This document shows, piece by piece, positions 42,349 through 50,512 of a stretch of DNA of 64,000 nt. Numbering within the stretch: position 1 is the first letter of the stretch; the number at the start of each line of letters is the position of its first letter. The translations under genes and the position numbers were made by a program. This DNA comes from Tessaracoccus palaemonis (GTDB lineage: Bacteria > Actinomycetota > Actinomycetes > Propionibacteriales > Propionibacteriaceae): positions 2,666,001 through 2,730,000 of the forward strand of contig NZ_CP079216.1 of NCBI RefSeq assembly GCF_019316905.1, in the 5' to 3' direction. Below the pieces are notes generated by a model. That model had not been told where the DNA came from, did not search any database, and worked only from the letters and a program-made list of their open reading frames with translations.

Positions 42349-42359
42349 TGGTCAGACCA
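42349..42359 (+). promoter_or_regulatory. LldR-type GntR operator candidate
   Basis: TGGTCAGACCA is a palindrome around a central A and fits the TnGTnnnACnA pattern known for LldR of corynebacteria. It lies 31 bases before the start of a lactate-dehydrogenase-type gene, so lactate-responsive control is likely. No lldR gene is in the window. Confidence 0.55.
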
Positions 42360-42390
42360 GCACTCCCCAATGAAGAATGGAGCCGGTCAT

Positions 42391-45225
42391 ATGTCCGTGA
42401 CAACGTCCCGCGCGGTCCTCACCCCGGGCAATCAGGCCGCTATCGACGCGCTTCGCGCCGCACTCGGCAACGACGCCGTCAGCACCCGTGAACTCGACCG
42501 CGTCGCACTCGCGGTCGACGCATCGCACTACCTCCGCACCCCCGACGCCATCATGCGCGCCCGCCACGCTCAGGACGTCGCCGTCGCGATGTCGATCTCG
42601 AACCAGCTCGGCTGGCCCCTGACCCTGCGCTCCGGCGGCACGTCCCTGTCCGGCCAGGCGCTGTCGGAGGGGCTGACCGTCGACGTGCGTCGCCACTTCC
42701 GCGACATCGAGGTGCTCGAGAACGGCGCGAAGGTGCGCGTGCAGCCGGGCGCGACCATCCGCGCCGTGAACGGCGCGCTCGCCTCGTACAAGACGAAGCT
42801 CGGCCCCGACCCCGCCTCGGAGATCGCCTGCACCGTCGGCGGCATGATCGCCAACAACTCCTCCGGCATGACCTGCGGCACGGTCAAGAACGCCTACCAG
42901 ACCATCGAGTCGATGACGATCGTGCTGGCCTCCGGCACCGTGATCGACACCGGCGCACCGGACGCCGATGAGCGGCTCCGCCGCGCCGAGCCGGCGCTGG
43001 TCGACGTGCTGGTGCGCCTGCGCGACCAGCTGGGCGGCGACGCCTTCCGCTCCGACATCGAGCGCCGCTACGCCATCAAGAACACGATGGGCTACGGCAT
43101 CAACTCGTTCATCGACCACACCTCCCCCGTCAAGATCCTCGAGCACCTGATGATCGGCTCGGAGGGCACGCTCGGCTTCGTCGCCGAGGCCGTGTTCAAC
43201 ACGGTCAAGGTGCCCGCCCGCACCACCACCGGCCTGCTGCTGTTCGACTCCCTCGACGCTGCGACGACCGCCCTCCCGGCGCTGGTCTACTCCGGCGCCG
43301 ACGTCGTCGAGCTGATCGATGCCGCCGCGATCCGCGCCATGGGCGACGACGCGAAGGACGTTCTCCCGCAGGGCTTCGTGCCCGAGCAGCACGCCTCGCT
43401 GCTTGTCGAGTACCAGGCCGACGACGCCGACGGCATCGCCGAGCGCGCCTCGACGGGCATGAAGACGTTCGCCGACCTGGGCGGCCTCGCGTCGGCCCCC
43501 GAGCTGACTGAGGACAACAGGCGCCGCGGCCAGATGTGGCTGATGCGTAAGGGCCTCTACACGAAGGTCGCGAAGAACCGCCCCAAGGGCACCGCGGCGC
43601 TGCTCGAGGACATCGCGGTCCCGATGGAGACGCTGGGCGGCATCTGCAACGAGCTGCAGACGCTGTTCACGAAGCACGACTACCACGACGCGGTGATCTT
43701 CGGCCATGCCAAGGACGGCAACATCCACTTCCTGGTCACCGAGGACTTCGCCGGGCCAGAGTCGCTGACCCGCTACGACGCGTTCACCGAGGACATGGTC
43801 TCGCTCGTGCTGGACGCGCAGGGCACGCTGAAGGCCGAGCACGGCACCGGCCGCATCATGGCTCCATTCGTGCAGCGCCAGTATGGCGACGACCTGTACC
43901 AGGCGATGTGGGACGTCAAGAACGCCTGCGACCCGAAGCGGATCCTCAACCCCGGCGCAGTCCTGACCGATGACCCGAAGCTCCACCTCAAGGACATCAA
44001 GCCCACGGGCGAGGTCCGCGAGGTGATCGACAACTGCGTCGAGTGCGGGTACTGCGAGCCCGTGTGCCCCAGCCAGCACCTGACGACGACTCCGCGCCAG
44101 CGCATCGTGATCCAGCGCGCCATCGAGGCGGCCGAGGCCGAGGGCAACACCGAGCTCGCGGAGGCCCTGTTCAAGCAGGAGACCTACGACGTCGTGCAGA
44201 CGTGCGCGGTCGACGGCATGTGTTCGACGGCCTGCCCCGTCGGCATCAACACCGGCGACCTGATCCGCACGCTGCGCAAGGAACGTCAGAAGCCCGCCCT
44301 CGACGCCGGCTGGAACGTCGCGGCCGAGCACTGGGGCGTCGTGCTGCGCACCGCGTCGATCGGCATGAGCGTCGTCGAGAAGGTCCCCACCCCGCTGGTG
44401 CGTGGCGTCCTGCACACGGCGCGCGCCGTCGCGGGCACCGACGTCGTGCCGCTGCTGACCAAGGAGATGCCCGGCGGCGGCCCGATCCGGAAGCCGGAGC
44501 CGGCGGCGAACCCGGACGCGATCTTCCTGCCCGCCTGTGTCGGCTCGATGTTCGGTTCGCAGCACGGATGCGGCACCGGCGTTGCGGGGGCGGTGCGGCA
44601 GCTGGCCGCGCACGCCGGGCTGACGCTCAGCACCCCCGACGGGGTGAAGGAGCTGTGCTGCGGCACGCCGTGGAAGTCGAAGGGGCTGGCCAAGGGCTAC
44701 GACACCATGAGCGAGAAGCTCGTCGACTGGGTCGTGGCCGCCACGGACAACGGCCGCCTCCCGCTCGTCAGCGACAACGTCTCCTGCTCCGAGGGCATGG
44801 AGGTCGCGCTGAAGAATCGCGGCGTGACCAGCGTGCACGTCTACGACGCCGTCCAGTGGGTCGCGGAGAAGGTCGCGCCGAAGCTTCCCGTCGTCGCGAA
44901 GGCCGGCACGGCCGTCGTGCACCCGACGTGCTCCTCCACGCTGATGGGCGTCAACGACAACCTGCTGTTCCTGGCCGGCCTCGTCGCCGACGAGGTCATC
45001 GCGCCGCAGGGCTGGCGCTGCTGCGCCTTCGCCGGCGACCGCGGCATGCTGCACGAGGAGCTGACCGCCACCTCGACGCAGGATGAGGCCCGCAACGCCC
45101 GCGAGGCGGACGCCGAACTCTACCTGTCGCTCAACCGCACCTGCGAGATCGGCATGACGCGCGCCGTCGGCAAGACGTACGTGCACGTGCTGGAGGAGCT
45201 GGCTGCCCGCCTCGCCAAGGCCTGA
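42391..45225 (+). CDS. FAD- and Fe-S-containing D-lactate dehydrogenase (fused GlcD/GlcF type)
   Basis: A 944-residue fusion. The first half is a PCMH-type FAD domain (LTLRSGGTSLSGQALSEG, then IACTVGGMIANNSSGMTCGT) with an FAD-oxidase C-terminal domain ending at DPKRILNPGAVL. The second half has two 4Fe-4S motifs (CVECGYCEPVCP at about 549, CAVDGMCSTACP at about 605) and two CCG-type domains (ELCCGTPWKSKG near 756 and GWRCCAFAGDRG). Such enzymes oxidise D-lactate and pass electrons to the quinone pool. 2-Hydroxyglutarate is the main alternative substrate. GGAG eight bases upstream fixes the ATG. Confidence 0.9.
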   Translation: MSVTTSRAVLTPGNQAAIDALRAALGNDAVSTRELDRVALAVDASHYLRTPDAIMRARHAQDVAVAMSISNQLGWPLTLRSGGTSLSGQALSEGLTVDVRRHFRDIEVLENGAKVRVQPGATIRAVNGALASYKTKLGPDPASEIACTVGGMIANNSSGMTCGTVKNAYQTIESMTIVLASGTVIDTGAPDADERLRRAEPALVDVLVRLRDQLGGDAFRSDIERRYAIKNTMGYGINSFIDHTSPVKILEHLMIGSEGTLGFVAEAVFNTVKVPARTTTGLLLFDSLDAATTALPALVYSGADVVELIDAAAIRAMGDDAKDVLPQGFVPEQHASLLVEYQADDADGIAERASTGMKTFADLGGLASAPELTEDNRRRGQMWLMRKGLYTKVAKNRPKGTAALLEDIAVPMETLGGICNELQTLFTKHDYHDAVIFGHAKDGNIHFLVTEDFAGPESLTRYDAFTEDMVSLVLDAQGTLKAEHGTGRIMAPFVQRQYGDDLYQAMWDVKNACDPKRILNPGAVLTDDPKLHLKDIKPTGEVREVIDNCVECGYCEPVCPSQHLTTTPRQRIVIQRAIEAAEAEGNTELAEALFKQETYDVVQTCAVDGMCSTACPVGINTGDLIRTLRKERQKPALDAGWNVAAEHWGVVLRTASIGMSVVEKVPTPLVRGVLHTARAVAGTDVVPLLTKEMPGGGPIRKPEPAANPDAIFLPACVGSMFGSQHGCGTGVAGAVRQLAAHAGLTLSTPDGVKELCCGTPWKSKGLAKGYDTMSEKLVDWVVAATDNGRLPLVSDNVSCSEGMEVALKNRGVTSVHVYDAVQWVAEKVAPKLPVVAKAGTAVVHPTCSSTLMGVNDNLLFLAGLVADEVIAPQGWRCCAFAGDRGMLHEELTATSTQDEARNAREADAELYLSLNRTCEIGMTRAVGKTYVHVLEELAARLAKA

Positions 45226-45248
45226 TCGGCTCCTTCCCTCATAAAGAT

Positions 45249-45298
45249 GCCCCAGAGCCGGAGGCGTGCCCGCATAGGACACGCCTCCCTCTGGGGCA
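45249..45298 (+). terminator. Terminator-like hairpin after the lactate dehydrogenase gene
   Basis: Arms GCCCCAGAG plus GGAGGCGTG pair with CACGCCTCC plus CTCTGGGGC, with a CC bulge and a loop of 11 bases, starting about 24 bases past the stop. The following ATTCTTG is a weak U-tract, and AT-rich bases on the left would also suit the opposite direction. Confidence 0.7.
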
Positions 45299-45390
45299 TT
45301 CTTGCGTGCAGGGTTCAGGGGAGGGGTCCGGCCCGGCTACTCCGGAGTAGGGTCGCTTCACCGTTCTCACACCGTTGCGTACACAATTGC

Positions 45391-45403
45391 AATAGTTGCT
45401 ATT
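45391..45403. promoter_or_regulatory. Short palindrome ahead of the antitoxin gene
   Basis: AATAG-TTG-CTATT in an AT-rich patch nine bases before the antitoxin ATG. Phd/YefM antitoxins repress their own promoters through such sites. Confidence 0.4.
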
Positions 45404-45411
45404 ATGACCAC

Positions 45412-45675
45412 ATGGACTCAGTGAGCAGCCAGGTGACCACGCGCGAGTTGCGCTCGCACCTCTCGGACGTGTTGGGCCGCGCAATGTACGGTCGGGAGCG
45501 GATCGGCGTGACCCGCAACGGCAAGCTCGCCGCCGTCGTCGTGCCCGTGGAGGATCTGGAAGCCCTCGAGGCGTTCGAGATGGCCCAGGACGTCGCCGCC
45601 TACCGTGCGGCCAAGGGCGACGACGACGGTCGTCGCGTCACGCTCGACGAGCTCCGCAACAGCCTCCCCGCGTGA
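45412..45675 (+). CDS. Phd/YefM-type antitoxin
   Basis: An 87-residue antitoxin: DNA-binding N-terminus VTTRELRSHLSDVLGRAMYG, then RIGVTRNGKLAAVVVPVEDL, the standard Phd/YefM core, and a toxin-wrapping acidic tail. It would neutralise a RelE/ParE toxin and repress its own promoter. The partner toxin gene overlaps its stop (GTGA) but is truncated, so the antitoxin appears to persist without an active toxin. The ATG follows an AT-rich promoter region with a small palindrome; no strong ribosome site is visible. Confidence 0.9.
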   Translation: MDSVSSQVTTRELRSHLSDVLGRAMYGRERIGVTRNGKLAAVVVPVEDLEALEAFEMAQDVAAYRAAKGDDDGRRVTLDELRNSLPA

Positions 45676-45851
45676 CCTACTCCGTCGAGTTCACGACCGC
45701 TGCGGCACGGCAGCTACGAAAGCTGCCCCGCCCGGTCCGTGATCGCCTACTCGACTCGATCACCGCACTGGCAGAGGATCCCAGGCCGCACGGTTCGCGA
45801 AAGCTCGTGGGCGAGCAGACGGCGTGGCGGATCCGCGTCAGTGGGACCTAG
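45672..45851 (+). pseudogene. Truncated RelE/ParE toxin
   Basis: A 59-residue reading starting at a GTG that overlaps the antitoxin stop. It shows the RelE N-terminal pattern (YSVEFTTAAARQLRKLPRPV, then RPHGSRKLVGEQTAWRIRV) but stops at SGT, just where the family continues with the DYRVxYxV strand and the C-terminal basic active-site residues. About 25-30 residues are missing. The sequence after the stop belongs to the end of a minus-strand lipoprotein gene, so a deletion junction near 45845 is likely. The ribonuclease is probably dead. Confidence 0.8.
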
Positions 45852-46986
45852 AAGTCGACGGCGACGGCGTCACTCACCAGCATGTCCCTCGGCCTCGGGG
45901 TCTGGTCCACGGTGACCTCATCCAGGACACGAAGGTCGGGGATCGAGTAGCGGCGGATGACGATCTCGTCCGCGAACTGGTAGGCCTTCACCACGGTGTC
46001 ACCCTGCTGGGTTGTGCTCGAGTTCCGCGGATCCATCGCGGGAACGTGCTGAGAACCCGCGCCACACCCGTGTCGAGGTCGGCACCCCACACCTCGCCCT
46101 GATGATTCGTCCACACCAGTTGACCGTCCATGAGCCATTGCTCACTCGGGCCCCGCCCACCGTCGTCCCACGTTCCATCCTCCGCGAGCGGCCGCCCCTG
46201 CTCATCGACGAGCGGGATGCTGGACCTCGCGAAGGAGTCGCGTGTGTCCCAACGCGACAGCTCGACGGATCCCAGCTCCAGGCCGGACGGCACGCGTTCG
46301 AAGGCGTAGATGACGCCGTCCTGACAGAGCAGCTCGCCGTTGATGCCGCCGACCCGGTCATCCGGAGTCGTCGCCAGCACCTCCCCGGTCGCCGCATCCT
46401 CCCAGCGCGCCTCGTCGAACGTCAGCCCCCCGGTGGTCAGCAGATACGCACTCCCCGAGCAGACCGACATCGCATCCAGATACCTGTCGATGGTGCGGTC
46501 CATGGATGGATCGCTGATGTCGAGGATGTCGGTGCGGTACCCGCCGCCGGCTCCCGAACCCACGTTGACCGAGGCCAGGATCCGACCCTCGGCGACCTGG
46601 ACGACGGGCCCGCCGCTGCCGGCATACTCGGCGTCGACCTGGTGGGGAAAGGACGTCAGCCCCGTCGCGTCGATCCGGTAGCCGGCCCTCTCCCCGATGA
46701 AATAGGCGCCTCCGGCCGACGCACGCAGGGCAGCCATCGACAGGGGCTCGAACCTCGGAGTCTCGGCCACCACAGCCCCCTGGCCGTCGATCAGCCACAC
46801 CAGCCCGTCCGCACTGCCGTCCTTTTCGCGATACCCGCCGAAGATGTTGCCGAACAGCAGGGCGTACCGCGCCGACGGCGGCGCTTCGCCCTCAGTCAGT
46901 TGCGCGGCTCCGGCCACCCGATGATCGGCGCAGCCGACGCTGGCGAGCACTGCCGCGATCATCACGCAGCCCACAGCCCGTCTCAT
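45848..46986 (-). pseudogene. Lipoprotein gene broken by one frameshift
   Basis: A secreted lipoprotein of about 380 residues: MRRAVGCVMIAAVLASVGC gives a lipobox with Cys 19, followed by a repeat-rich beta domain suggestive of a propeller (GLVWLIDGQGAVVAETPRFE, GGINGELLCQDGVIYAFERV, DGQLVWTNHQGEVWGADLDT). Near 46036-46042 the frame breaks. The upstream frame ends TFPRWIRGTR and a short nonsense tail, while the next frame continues sensibly as AMDPRNSSTTQQGDTVVKAY to the stop at 45848. One missing G (CCGCG for CCGGCG) would explain it. A sequencing error cannot be excluded. Confidence 0.72.
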
Positions 46987-47113
46987 CACATCAGGGTCCT
47001 CTCGCACGTTGGCCGAGGACCCCCACAATGCCGCCTGACAACGGGCTTGTCATCTTGCCGTGGCACTTTCGTGCCACGGACCCTCCGCCTCCGCCCAGGC
47101 CTGGGCCGGGCGC

Positions 47114-47350
47114 TCAGCCCTCCTTCGGGGGGCGACCGGGGCGGCGGATGGGCCTGGCCTTCACCTCGCGACCCGACCGGCGCAGGGCGTCACGCAGCAG
47201 CATCTCGATGTGCGCGTTCAGGCTGCGCAGGTCGTCGGCCGCCCACTGCGCCAGCGCCTCGTGCACCCCGGGATCGAGCCGGAGCAGCACCGACTTCCGC
47301 GAGGCCTTCGCAGGCTCTGCGGAGTCGGCGCCGGGCTGCTCGTCGCTCAT
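47114..47350 (-). CDS. Small Arc/CopG-like protein
   Basis: A 78-residue basic protein. After a short acidic start it reads RKSVLLRLDPGVHEALAQWA followed by DDLRSLNAHIEMLLRDALRR, the ribbon-helix-helix pattern of Arc/CopG-like DNA-binding proteins, then a Pro/Arg-rich tail. Its ATG overlaps the stop of the SPFH-protein gene, so the two are co-translated. It may be a small regulator or an accessory factor of the SPFH protein. No toxin gene is adjacent. Confidence 0.7.
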   Translation of the reverse strand: MSDEQPGADSAEPAKASRKSVLLRLDPGVHEALAQWAADDLRSLNAHIEMLLRDALRRSGREVKARPIRRPGRPPKEG

Positions 47351-48321
47351 CAGCCGTAGAGCGTGCCCGTGTTGATGACCGGCGTCGAGCGCGAGTCGGA
47401 GCACAGCACCACGAGCAGGTTGGACACCATGGCGGCCTTCCGCTCGTCATCGAGTTCGACGATCTGGTCGGCCTCGAGGCGCTCGAGCGCCGACTCGACC
47501 ATGCCGACGGCTCCTTCTACGATCTTCGAACGAGCCGACAGGACCGCGGAGGCCTGCTGCCGCTGAAGCATCGCCTGGGCGATCTCGGGGGCGTAGGCCA
47601 GCGACGAGATGCGCGTCTCGACGACCTCCAGGCCTGCGATCGCGATGCGGGCGGCGACCTCGCGCGCCAGCTCCCCGGACACGAGGTCGGTCGAGCCGCG
47701 CAGGGACTCCTCCCCCTCGTCGGCGAAGTCGTACGGGTGCGACGTGGCGACGTGGCGCAGCCCCGCCTCCGACTGGACCTGCACGAAGTCCTCATACGCC
47801 TCGACGGCGAAGACGGACTTGGCCGTGTCCGCGACCTGCCACACGACGATCGCGGCGATGTTGATCGGGTTGCCGTCGGCGTCGTTGACCTTGAGCTCAT
47901 TGGTCTCGAAGTTGCGGACCTTGACCGAGACCTTCTTCTTGGTGGTCAGCGGCACGGTCAGCAGGAGGCCCTGCTTGCGGATGGTGCCGACGTAGCGGCC
48001 GAAGAACTGCAGGACCTTGGTGTCGCCTGGCGACACGATCGTCAGCGAGGAGAAGATGACGATGGCGACCAGCCAGCCGACCACGATCCCGATCCCGAGG
48101 ATGGGGCTGACCTCGTCGCCGGCCTCCGCCGCGACGGCCGCCACGATGGTCCCCCAGGTGCTGAGACCGAAGATGACGAGGCCGAGCAGCAGCGCGAGGC
48201 CGCCGTTCATCGTCCAGGCCGTGCGCTCATCGATCACGACGCGCGTGCCGTCGTGTCCGACGGGGCGGCCGGCGGCCTCGCCGCCGACCGAGGCCTCGTC
48301 GGGGGTGGTGATGTCTTCCAT
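47350..48321 (-). CDS. SPFH/band-7 domain membrane protein
   Basis: A 323-residue protein with two N-terminal membrane helices (about residues 40-65 and 75-95) followed by an SPFH (stomatin/prohibitin/flotillin/HflK-C) domain: IVSPGDTKVLQFFGRYVGTI, VRNFETNELKVNDADGNPIN, AIVVWQVADTAKSVFAVE, and the helical part REVAARIAIAGLEVVETRIS. Such proteins form membrane scaffolds that organise proteases or microdomains. ATG at 48321 is preferred because AGGAGG lies six bases before it. A 10-base palindrome (GTGATATCAC, 48350-48359) lies in the short gap to the divergent CorA gene. Confidence 0.9.
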   Translation of the reverse strand: MEDITTPDEASVGGEAAGRPVGHDGTRVVIDERTAWTMNGGLALLLGLVIFGLSTWGTIVAAVAAEAGDEVSPILGIGIVVGWLVAIVIFSSLTIVSPGDTKVLQFFGRYVGTIRKQGLLLTVPLTTKKKVSVKVRNFETNELKVNDADGNPINIAAIVVWQVADTAKSVFAVEAYEDFVQVQSEAGLRHVATSHPYDFADEGEESLRGSTDLVSGELAREVAARIAIAGLEVVETRISSLAYAPEIAQAMLQRQQASAVLSARSKIVEGAVGMVESALERLEADQIVELDDERKAAMVSNLLVVLCSDSRSTPVINTGTLYG

Positions 48322-48400
48322 AATCATCCTCCTGGAAACTGCTATCAATGTGATATCACTTTAGCAGGCCGGTGGCCGCCTGCGCACCCACGGGGCAAGA

Positions 48401-49420
48401 ATGGGCCCCGTGAAGAACAGCGAGATCCACTCGGTCGTCTGGAAGGGCGACGCCGTGGCCGCGCGCGACGTCCCCTTCGCCACCATCTCCGACCACCTCG
48501 CCGACGAGTCGTCGCTGATCTGGGTGGGCATCCGCAACCCCGACGCCGAGATCTTCGAGCGGCTCGGCGGCGAGCTCGGGCTCGAACCCGCCGCCATCGA
48601 GGACGCGCTCAACCACGTCGAGCGACCCAAGGCCGTGCGCTACGGCACCTACTCCTTCGTCACGGTGTACGCGGCGGTCGAGCAGCCGCCGATCGTCGAC
48701 AACGTCGAGCAGGACGAGGAACTCGCGCTGGCCAAGGTCTCGTCGTTCGTGTTCAAGCGGGGCATGGTCTCGGTCTGGTACGACGACCGCTTCAGCTTCG
48801 ACGAGATCATCGACCGCTGGAACGAGGCGGGCAACCTGGGCCGGCACGGGTCGCCGATGCTGGTCCACGGCATGCTCGACTACATCGTCGACGGCTACTT
48901 CCACCGCACGCAGAGCCTCGACGACGAGATCGAGGAGCTGGAGGACGAGGTTCTCGAGCAGCACGCCGGCACGACGCGCGGCCTGCAGCGGCGCATCTAC
49001 CGCCTCCGCAAGTCGCTCGTCAGGCTGCGCCGGGCCGTCGTCCCGATGCGCGAGGTGGTCGCCTCGATCATGCGGCACCGCCGCGAGACCGACGGCGACC
49101 CGTCGCTCGACCCCTGGTTCGATGACCTCTACGACCACTCGCTGCGCGCCGCGGAGTGGGCAGACTCGCTCCGCGACCTCGTCACGACGATCTTCGAGAC
49201 CAACATGTCCCTGCAGGACACCCGGCTCAACGTCGTGATGCGCCAGCTGGCCGCGTGGGCCGCCATCATCGCCGTGCCGACGGCGATCACCGGCTGGTTC
49301 GGGCAGAACCTCCCCTACCTCGGCTTCGGCCAGGACTGGGGCGTGTGGGCGTCGGTGATCTCGATCGGGCTCGTCAGCGTGGTCCTCTACTGGTCGTTCA
49401 AGAAGCGGGGCTGGCTCTGA
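48401..49420 (+). CDS. CorA-family divalent-cation transporter
   Basis: A 339-residue CorA-type protein: an acidic cytoplasmic funnel domain, a long helix (RTQSLDDEIEELEDEVLEQH) and two C-terminal membrane helices. The normal GMN pore signature reads GQN here (ITGWFGQNLPYLGF), a variant known to me from other actinobacterial members. Magnesium or cobalt transport is therefore likely but less certain than with GMN. It is divergent from the SPFH-protein gene, and its stop overlaps the start of the DUF2804 gene (TGATG), which suggests co-expression. Confidence 0.88.
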   Translation: MGPVKNSEIHSVVWKGDAVAARDVPFATISDHLADESSLIWVGIRNPDAEIFERLGGELGLEPAAIEDALNHVERPKAVRYGTYSFVTVYAAVEQPPIVDNVEQDEELALAKVSSFVFKRGMVSVWYDDRFSFDEIIDRWNEAGNLGRHGSPMLVHGMLDYIVDGYFHRTQSLDDEIEELEDEVLEQHAGTTRGLQRRIYRLRKSLVRLRRAVVPMREVVASIMRHRRETDGDPSLDPWFDDLYDHSLRAAEWADSLRDLVTTIFETNMSLQDTRLNVVMRQLAAWAAIIAVPTAITGWFGQNLPYLGFGQDWGVWASVISIGLVSVVLYWSFKKRGWL

Positions 49421-50421
49421 TGCGCGAACGCGAGCTCACGTATCCCGTGTCGCTGACCGACGCGCACGGGCGGTTCAACCGCGAGGCGCACGGCTGGGCC
49501 CGCGACAACCTCGTCGACGCCTCGGCGATCGACGGTCGCGCCAACTGGGGCCGCAACAAGCGCTGGGAGTACTGGTGCGTCGTCACGCCGACCCACTTGC
49601 TCGCCTGCACCATCTCCTCGCTCGACTACCTGTGCCTCGGCGAGATCTTCGTCCACGAGCGGGCGACCCACCGCAGCTTCGGCCGCACCCGCTTCGCGCC
49701 GGGGTCGCGCTGGGCCCGGCTGCCCGGCAACCTGGAGGGCACCGTCGCAACTCTGCGCATCGGGGACGTCCGCGTCACGGTCGAGGAGGTCGAGGGCGGC
49801 ACCCGCATCCGCGCCGACGGGGGACGGTTCTCCTTCGACGTGACCGCCGAGCGCCCGCCCCACCACGAGCGGCTGGCTGTCGCCGTCCCATGGGACGACA
49901 GGCGCTTCCAGTACACGGTCAAGGATGTCGGTCGGCCCGCGCGCGGCCATGTGACGGTGCACGGCGTGCGGCGCGAGGTCCCCGAGGGACAGTCGTGGGC
50001 GATCCTCGACCACGGTCGGGGCCGATGGCCACGCGAGATCACCTGGAACTGGGCCGCCGGGGCGGGCAGAGGCTCCGACGGCCGCACCGTCGGTCTGCAG
50101 CTGGGCGGCAAGTGGACGGTCGACACCGGCTCGACGGAGAACGCGGTCCTGATCGACGGGCGGCTGCACAAGATCAGCGAGGAACTGGTCTGGGACTACG
50201 ACCTGCACGACGCCGCCGCCCCCTGGCACATCCACGGCGCCGGCCTCGATGCGACGCTGACACCCGAGCACCCGAAACGGGCACACACCAACGTCGGCAT
50301 CCTCGCCTCCAGCACGACCCAGGTGTTCGGGACGTGGTCCGGCACCTGGACGCACGGCGGCGTGGTCGTCGCCTTCGACTCCCTTGCGGGTTTCGCGGAG
50401 GAGACGCACCAGCTCTGGTGA
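49420..50421 (+). CDS. DUF2804 domain protein
   Basis: A 333-residue soluble beta-rich protein of the DUF2804 family. Hallmarks are LTYPVSLTDAHGRFNREAHG at the start, KRWEYWCVVTPTHLLACTIS, a conserved WAILDHGRGRWPREITWNWA and LGGKWTVDTGSTENAVLIDG. The family is related to lipocalin-like hydroxyneurosporene synthase folds, and no reaction is known. Its ATG overlaps the CorA stop, but the link is not functionally obvious. Confidence 0.85.
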   Translation: MRERELTYPVSLTDAHGRFNREAHGWARDNLVDASAIDGRANWGRNKRWEYWCVVTPTHLLACTISSLDYLCLGEIFVHERATHRSFGRTRFAPGSRWARLPGNLEGTVATLRIGDVRVTVEEVEGGTRIRADGGRFSFDVTAERPPHHERLAVAVPWDDRRFQYTVKDVGRPARGHVTVHGVRREVPEGQSWAILDHGRGRWPREITWNWAAGAGRGSDGRTVGLQLGGKWTVDTGSTENAVLIDGRLHKISEELVWDYDLHDAAAPWHIHGAGLDATLTPEHPKRAHTNVGILASSTTQVFGTWSGTWTHGGVVVAFDSLAGFAEETHQLW

Positions 50422-50512
50422 TCGGACCGTCTGGTGGATCCATCCGCGACGGCGCGGCCCTGCCACTAGGCTCGACGGGTTCCCCGCTCCCAACACCGCA
50501 AGGACCCCCGCG

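Noticed and set aside
45824..46102. Plus-strand frame continuing past the truncated toxin (EVDGDGVTHQ...)
   Set aside because: It is the reverse complement of the lipoprotein gene tail, and the residues do not match the missing RelE C-terminus.
48350..48359. Ten-base palindrome GTGATATCAC between the SPFH and CorA genes as an operator
   Set aside because: It is short enough to arise by chance and no candidate regulator is adjacent; mentioned only in the SPFH entry.
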